From positions 1 to 6,374 of the forward strand of contig JAJXYA010000363.1 in NCBI GenBank assembly GCA_021780795.1: a stretch of 6,374 nucleotides of DNA, written 5' to 3'. Below the pieces are notes generated by a model. The model searched no databases, was not told the origin of the DNA, and was given only the letters and a program-made list of their open reading frames with translations. Numbering within the stretch: the stretch's first letter is position 1; each line of letters begins with the position of its first letter. Origin of the DNA: Bacillota bacterium (lineage in GTDB: Bacteria; Bacillota_A; Clostridia; Clostridiales; Clostridiaceae). A program made the translations under genes and the position numbers. Shown in pieces: positions 4,606 to 6,374 of the stretch.

Positions 4606-5478
4606 TTATCTTTTTATAACTGGTATCCAAATCTCGCTTCTGAAAGTTGGTGATGATACATCCTTATTTTCATTCCATAAAATTTCTGGCCCTTCTGCCT
4701 GTTCATAGTTTGAAGATGGGAACCATTCTGAATATATGCGTCCCCAGATATTTTGCAGCGTATCTGGAAATGGCCCTACAGCTTCAAATACAGCCCATGT
4801 TGATGCCAAAACTTCAAGTTGCGTTAAGTCTACTGGACACTCCATTGTCGTAGCTACTCCAATAAAATGGTCAAGTTCCCCTTTTTCCTCCATTCTCCCT
4901 GCCGAAAAGTTAGCAGACGCACTTATTATCCCTTTTGGCTCTACATTAGAAAGTTCTTTAAATTGACGAATCATTTCTTCGTTTAAGCTTTTCCACATTG
5001 CTGCAATCTCAGGATTAATCCCACTAAAAATAATTGGAACTCTTTTCTTAAGACCAACTATGCTAAACGCCTCTTTTTCTACTATTCTATAGTTCATTTC
5101 GTTTCCCCCTTTAATTGATAATTGAAAGGTCATTCTTGGATATGCTTTCAATGATCGATCATTTAATCTTGCTTCAGAAGGTGTTATACCATGTAGATTT
5201 TGAAAAGCTCTTGTAAACGAGTCAGGTGAACTGTATCCATATTTAATGGCCATATCAATTATCCTAACATTATTATTGATAAGTTCAAATGCTGCAATAG
5301 TAAGGCGCCTTCTGCGAATATATTCAGACAAAGAAATACCTGCAAGGAAAGAAAACATTCTTTGAAAATGATATTCAGAGCAAAAGGCCAACCTGGCTAC
5401 TTCTTTAAAATCAATACCATTAGTAAGGTTTCCTTCAACATAATTTAATGCATCATTCATTCCTTTTAGTGAATCCAT
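4606..5478 (-). CDS. AraC-family regulator with GyrI-like effector-binding domain (Rob type)
   Basis: A 290-residue transcription factor. Residues about 8-108 are an AraC/XylS DNA-binding domain with two helix-turn-helix motifs: the first at 25-45 ([17 protein letters not shown]), the second at 73-96, then the family signature ending HGITPSEAR. Residues 128-290 are a GyrI-like/BmrR-like ligand-binding domain, beginning [16 protein letters not shown] and ending EIWIPVIKR, where Glu282 sits in the conserved C-terminal strand. This order (DNA binding first, sensor last) matches E. coli Rob and the many Firmicute regulators that respond to drugs or other hydrophobic ligands. The ATG is set by AAAGGAGGGG (5495-5486) 7 bases upstream. 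It has no adjacent target gene on its strand, so the regulon may be elsewhere or include itself. No clear promoter was found upstream. The ligand is unknown. Confidence 0.93.
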   Translation of the reverse strand: MDSLKGMNDALNYVEGNLTNGIDFKEVARLAFCSEYHFQRMFSFLAGISLSEYIRRRRLTIAAFELINNNVRIIDMAIKYGYSSPDSFTRAFQNLHGITPSEARLNDRSLKAYPRMTFQLSIKGGNEMNYRIVEKEAFSIVGLKKRVPIIFSGINPEIAAMWKSLNEEMIRQFKELSNVEPKGIISASANFSAGRMEEKGELDHFIGVATTMECPVDLTQLEVLASTWAVFEAVGPFPDTLQNIWGRIYSEWFPSSNYEQAEGPEILWNENKDVSSPTFRSEIWIPVIKR

Positions 5479-5495
5479 TTTGTGACCCCTCCTTT

Positions 5496-5659
5496 CATTA
5501 ATAGCATATCAGAAATTACAAAGGAATATCCGACTTATTCTGCCCGTTTATGTAGGGTTAATCCATGAACATAATTAAAGAGAAAGTGTACTCAATATAA
5601 AACAGGTATCAATTAAAATTATTTTGGAATACCATCCAATTTAAAAACAAGATCAGAAT
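5496..5659. other. Intergenic gap upstream of the AraC gene
   Basis: With the adjoining terminator and 5709-5804, this is a gap of about 325 bases between two minus-strand genes. I see no credible ORF, RNA gene or repeat in it. The AraC promoter should lie here, but no hexamer pair stands out; TGCTATTAA on the minus strand just before the ribosome site is too close to be useful. Confidence 0.5.
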
Positions 5660-5708
5660 AAAAAAACAGCAATAATACTTTTTTTTAGTATTACTGCTGT
5701 TTTTTTAT
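5660..5708. terminator. Bidirectional terminator behind the metallophosphoesterase gene
   Basis: AACAGCAATAATACT (5665-5679) pairs with AGTATTACTGCTGTT (5687-5701) around a loop of seven T, flanked by A and T runs. The one imperfect position is A-C on the plus strand but G-U on the minus strand, so the fold is better for minus-strand transcripts. It lies about 97 bases past the stop of the gene at 5805-6374 and insulates the AraC gene. Confidence 0.88.
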
Positions 5709-5804
5709 TATAGCTTATAGAATCTAAAAATGTATCATATTTGAAAATAATTATACGATTTTAGTTGTCTAGCAAAAAATACATAGGATGTTTTACCTAG
5801 AGAC

Positions 5805-6374
5805 TCATTTCTTCTGCTTTTGTATATATCCATTATTTCTTAAATCAAATTTTCCGATTGGTTCCGGTCCTCTTAATATTCTTCTATTTATGTGAAGGTC
5901 CCCGGATGAATCGTATCTAACCCTCCATTCAATCAACATTATTTTTCCATCATCTATTTCAATACCTTGTATTCCGCTTGCCCTAACGCAGGATCCGTCA
6001 TTGAAGTAAGGCAGTTCTTTAGCTTTGGGAAAATGGGGCCGATGAGTATGTCCGCAGATTATCATAATTTTGTTCTTTTCAATCCAACCGTTATATATAC
6101 GTTCGATTTTATGAATCTTTTCAGCATTTTTTACAGGACTTGCAGGATTCATAAACCCTATTGAATGAAGGTATCTCCAAAAATACCTTACTGTAAGCCT
6201 ATTAAAGCGCCATAATTTGTCATTCATTCTATCTCCTTGATGGCCATGAACAGTAAGTATCTCCTGTCCTGTATCTTTATGCTTAAACACTACTGCTTCA
6301 TAGGGTGTAATACCAGGAAATAATTCAATACGCTCTTCGTTATACTCATCGTAGAACCTATAATAATTCTTCTC
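5805..6374 (-). CDS. Calcineurin-like metallophosphoesterase, 5'-partial
   Basis: The C-terminal 189 residues of a two-metal phosphoesterase of the calcineurin-like superfamily. The frame is open to the right edge; the GTG at 6290 is an internal Val codon. In visible numbering, HGHQGD at 43-48 supplies a metal-binding His, and CGHTHRPHFP at 107-116 is the classic GHTH metal motif. The earlier blocks (DxH, GD, GNHD) lie outside the window. YFNDGSC after GHTH fits the final strand of the fold seen in UDP-2,3-diacylglucosamine hydrolase-like (LpxH-like) and related Firmicute phosphoesterases. Because Clostridia usually lack lipid A, the LpxH reaction is not to be assumed. The C-terminal extension (about 145-189) is basic. 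The substrate is unknown. It is followed by the bidirectional terminator at 5660-5708. Confidence 0.88.
   Translation of the reverse strand, partial: EKNYYRFYDEYNEERIELFPGITPYEAVVFKHKDTGQEILTVHGHQGDRMNDKLWRFNRLTVRYFWRYLHSIGFMNPASPVKNAEKIHKIERIYNGWIEKNKIMIICGHTHRPHFPKAKELPYFNDGSCVRASGIQGIEIDDGKIMLIEWRVRYDSSGDLHINRRILRGPEPIGKFDLRNNGYIQKQKK

Noticed and set aside
4647..4966. Plus-strand ORFs of 68 and 76 residues
   Set aside because: Both lie antisense within the conserved AraC/GyrI gene and have no supporting signals.

Overview
The window is AT-rich, gene-dense DNA with strong GGAGG-type ribosome sites, extended -10 promoters and hairpin terminators. The gene content ([FeFe]-hydrogenase, PAP2 phosphatase, HAD phosphatase, Rob-like AraC regulator, metallophosphoesterase) fits an anaerobic low-GC Firmicute of the class Clostridia. 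Genus cannot be fixed from the sequence alone. Both ends are cut inside genes. No CRISPR array, tRNA, rRNA, transposase or phage gene is visible.

Layout, left to right. (1) 2-922 (+): the C-terminal catalytic domain of an [FeFe]-hydrogenase with an unusual three-cysteine TSCCCP motif. (2) 1015-1539 (+): a small PAP2-family membrane phosphatase. (3) 1540-1788: a structured non-coding gap with a long inverted repeat, several mutually exclusive hairpins and one copy of a 47-nt dispersed repeat. (4) 1789-2442 (+): a HAD phosphatase with its own terminator. (5) 2612-3049 (+): a TTG-started, membrane-anchored SH3-like protein. (6) 3135-3239 (-): a 34-residue Cys-X-Cys, lysine-rich small protein, convergent with gene 5 and sharing a 20-bp hairpin with it. 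(7) 3516-4376 (+): a 286-residue protein of unknown function with a clear promoter and leader hairpin. (8) 4376-4421: the second copy of the dispersed repeat, inverted, followed by a terminator hairpin. (9) 4606-5478 (-): a Rob/GyrI-type AraC regulator. (10) 5805-6374 (-): the C-terminal part of a metallophosphoesterase with a bidirectional terminator behind it.

The genes look like mostly independent units rather than one pathway: most have their own promoter, terminator or both. Only the hydrogenase and PAP2 genes lack a terminator between them. The most unexpected signal is the 47-nt element found twice, 2.7 kb apart in opposite orientation, with all differences being transitions plus one indel. 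Every substitution at a predicted paired position keeps pairing through G-U on one strand, which hints at an RNA. The next most interesting items are the TSCCCP hydrogenase (a motif linked to oxygen tolerance), the small CxC protein and the 286-residue orphan.
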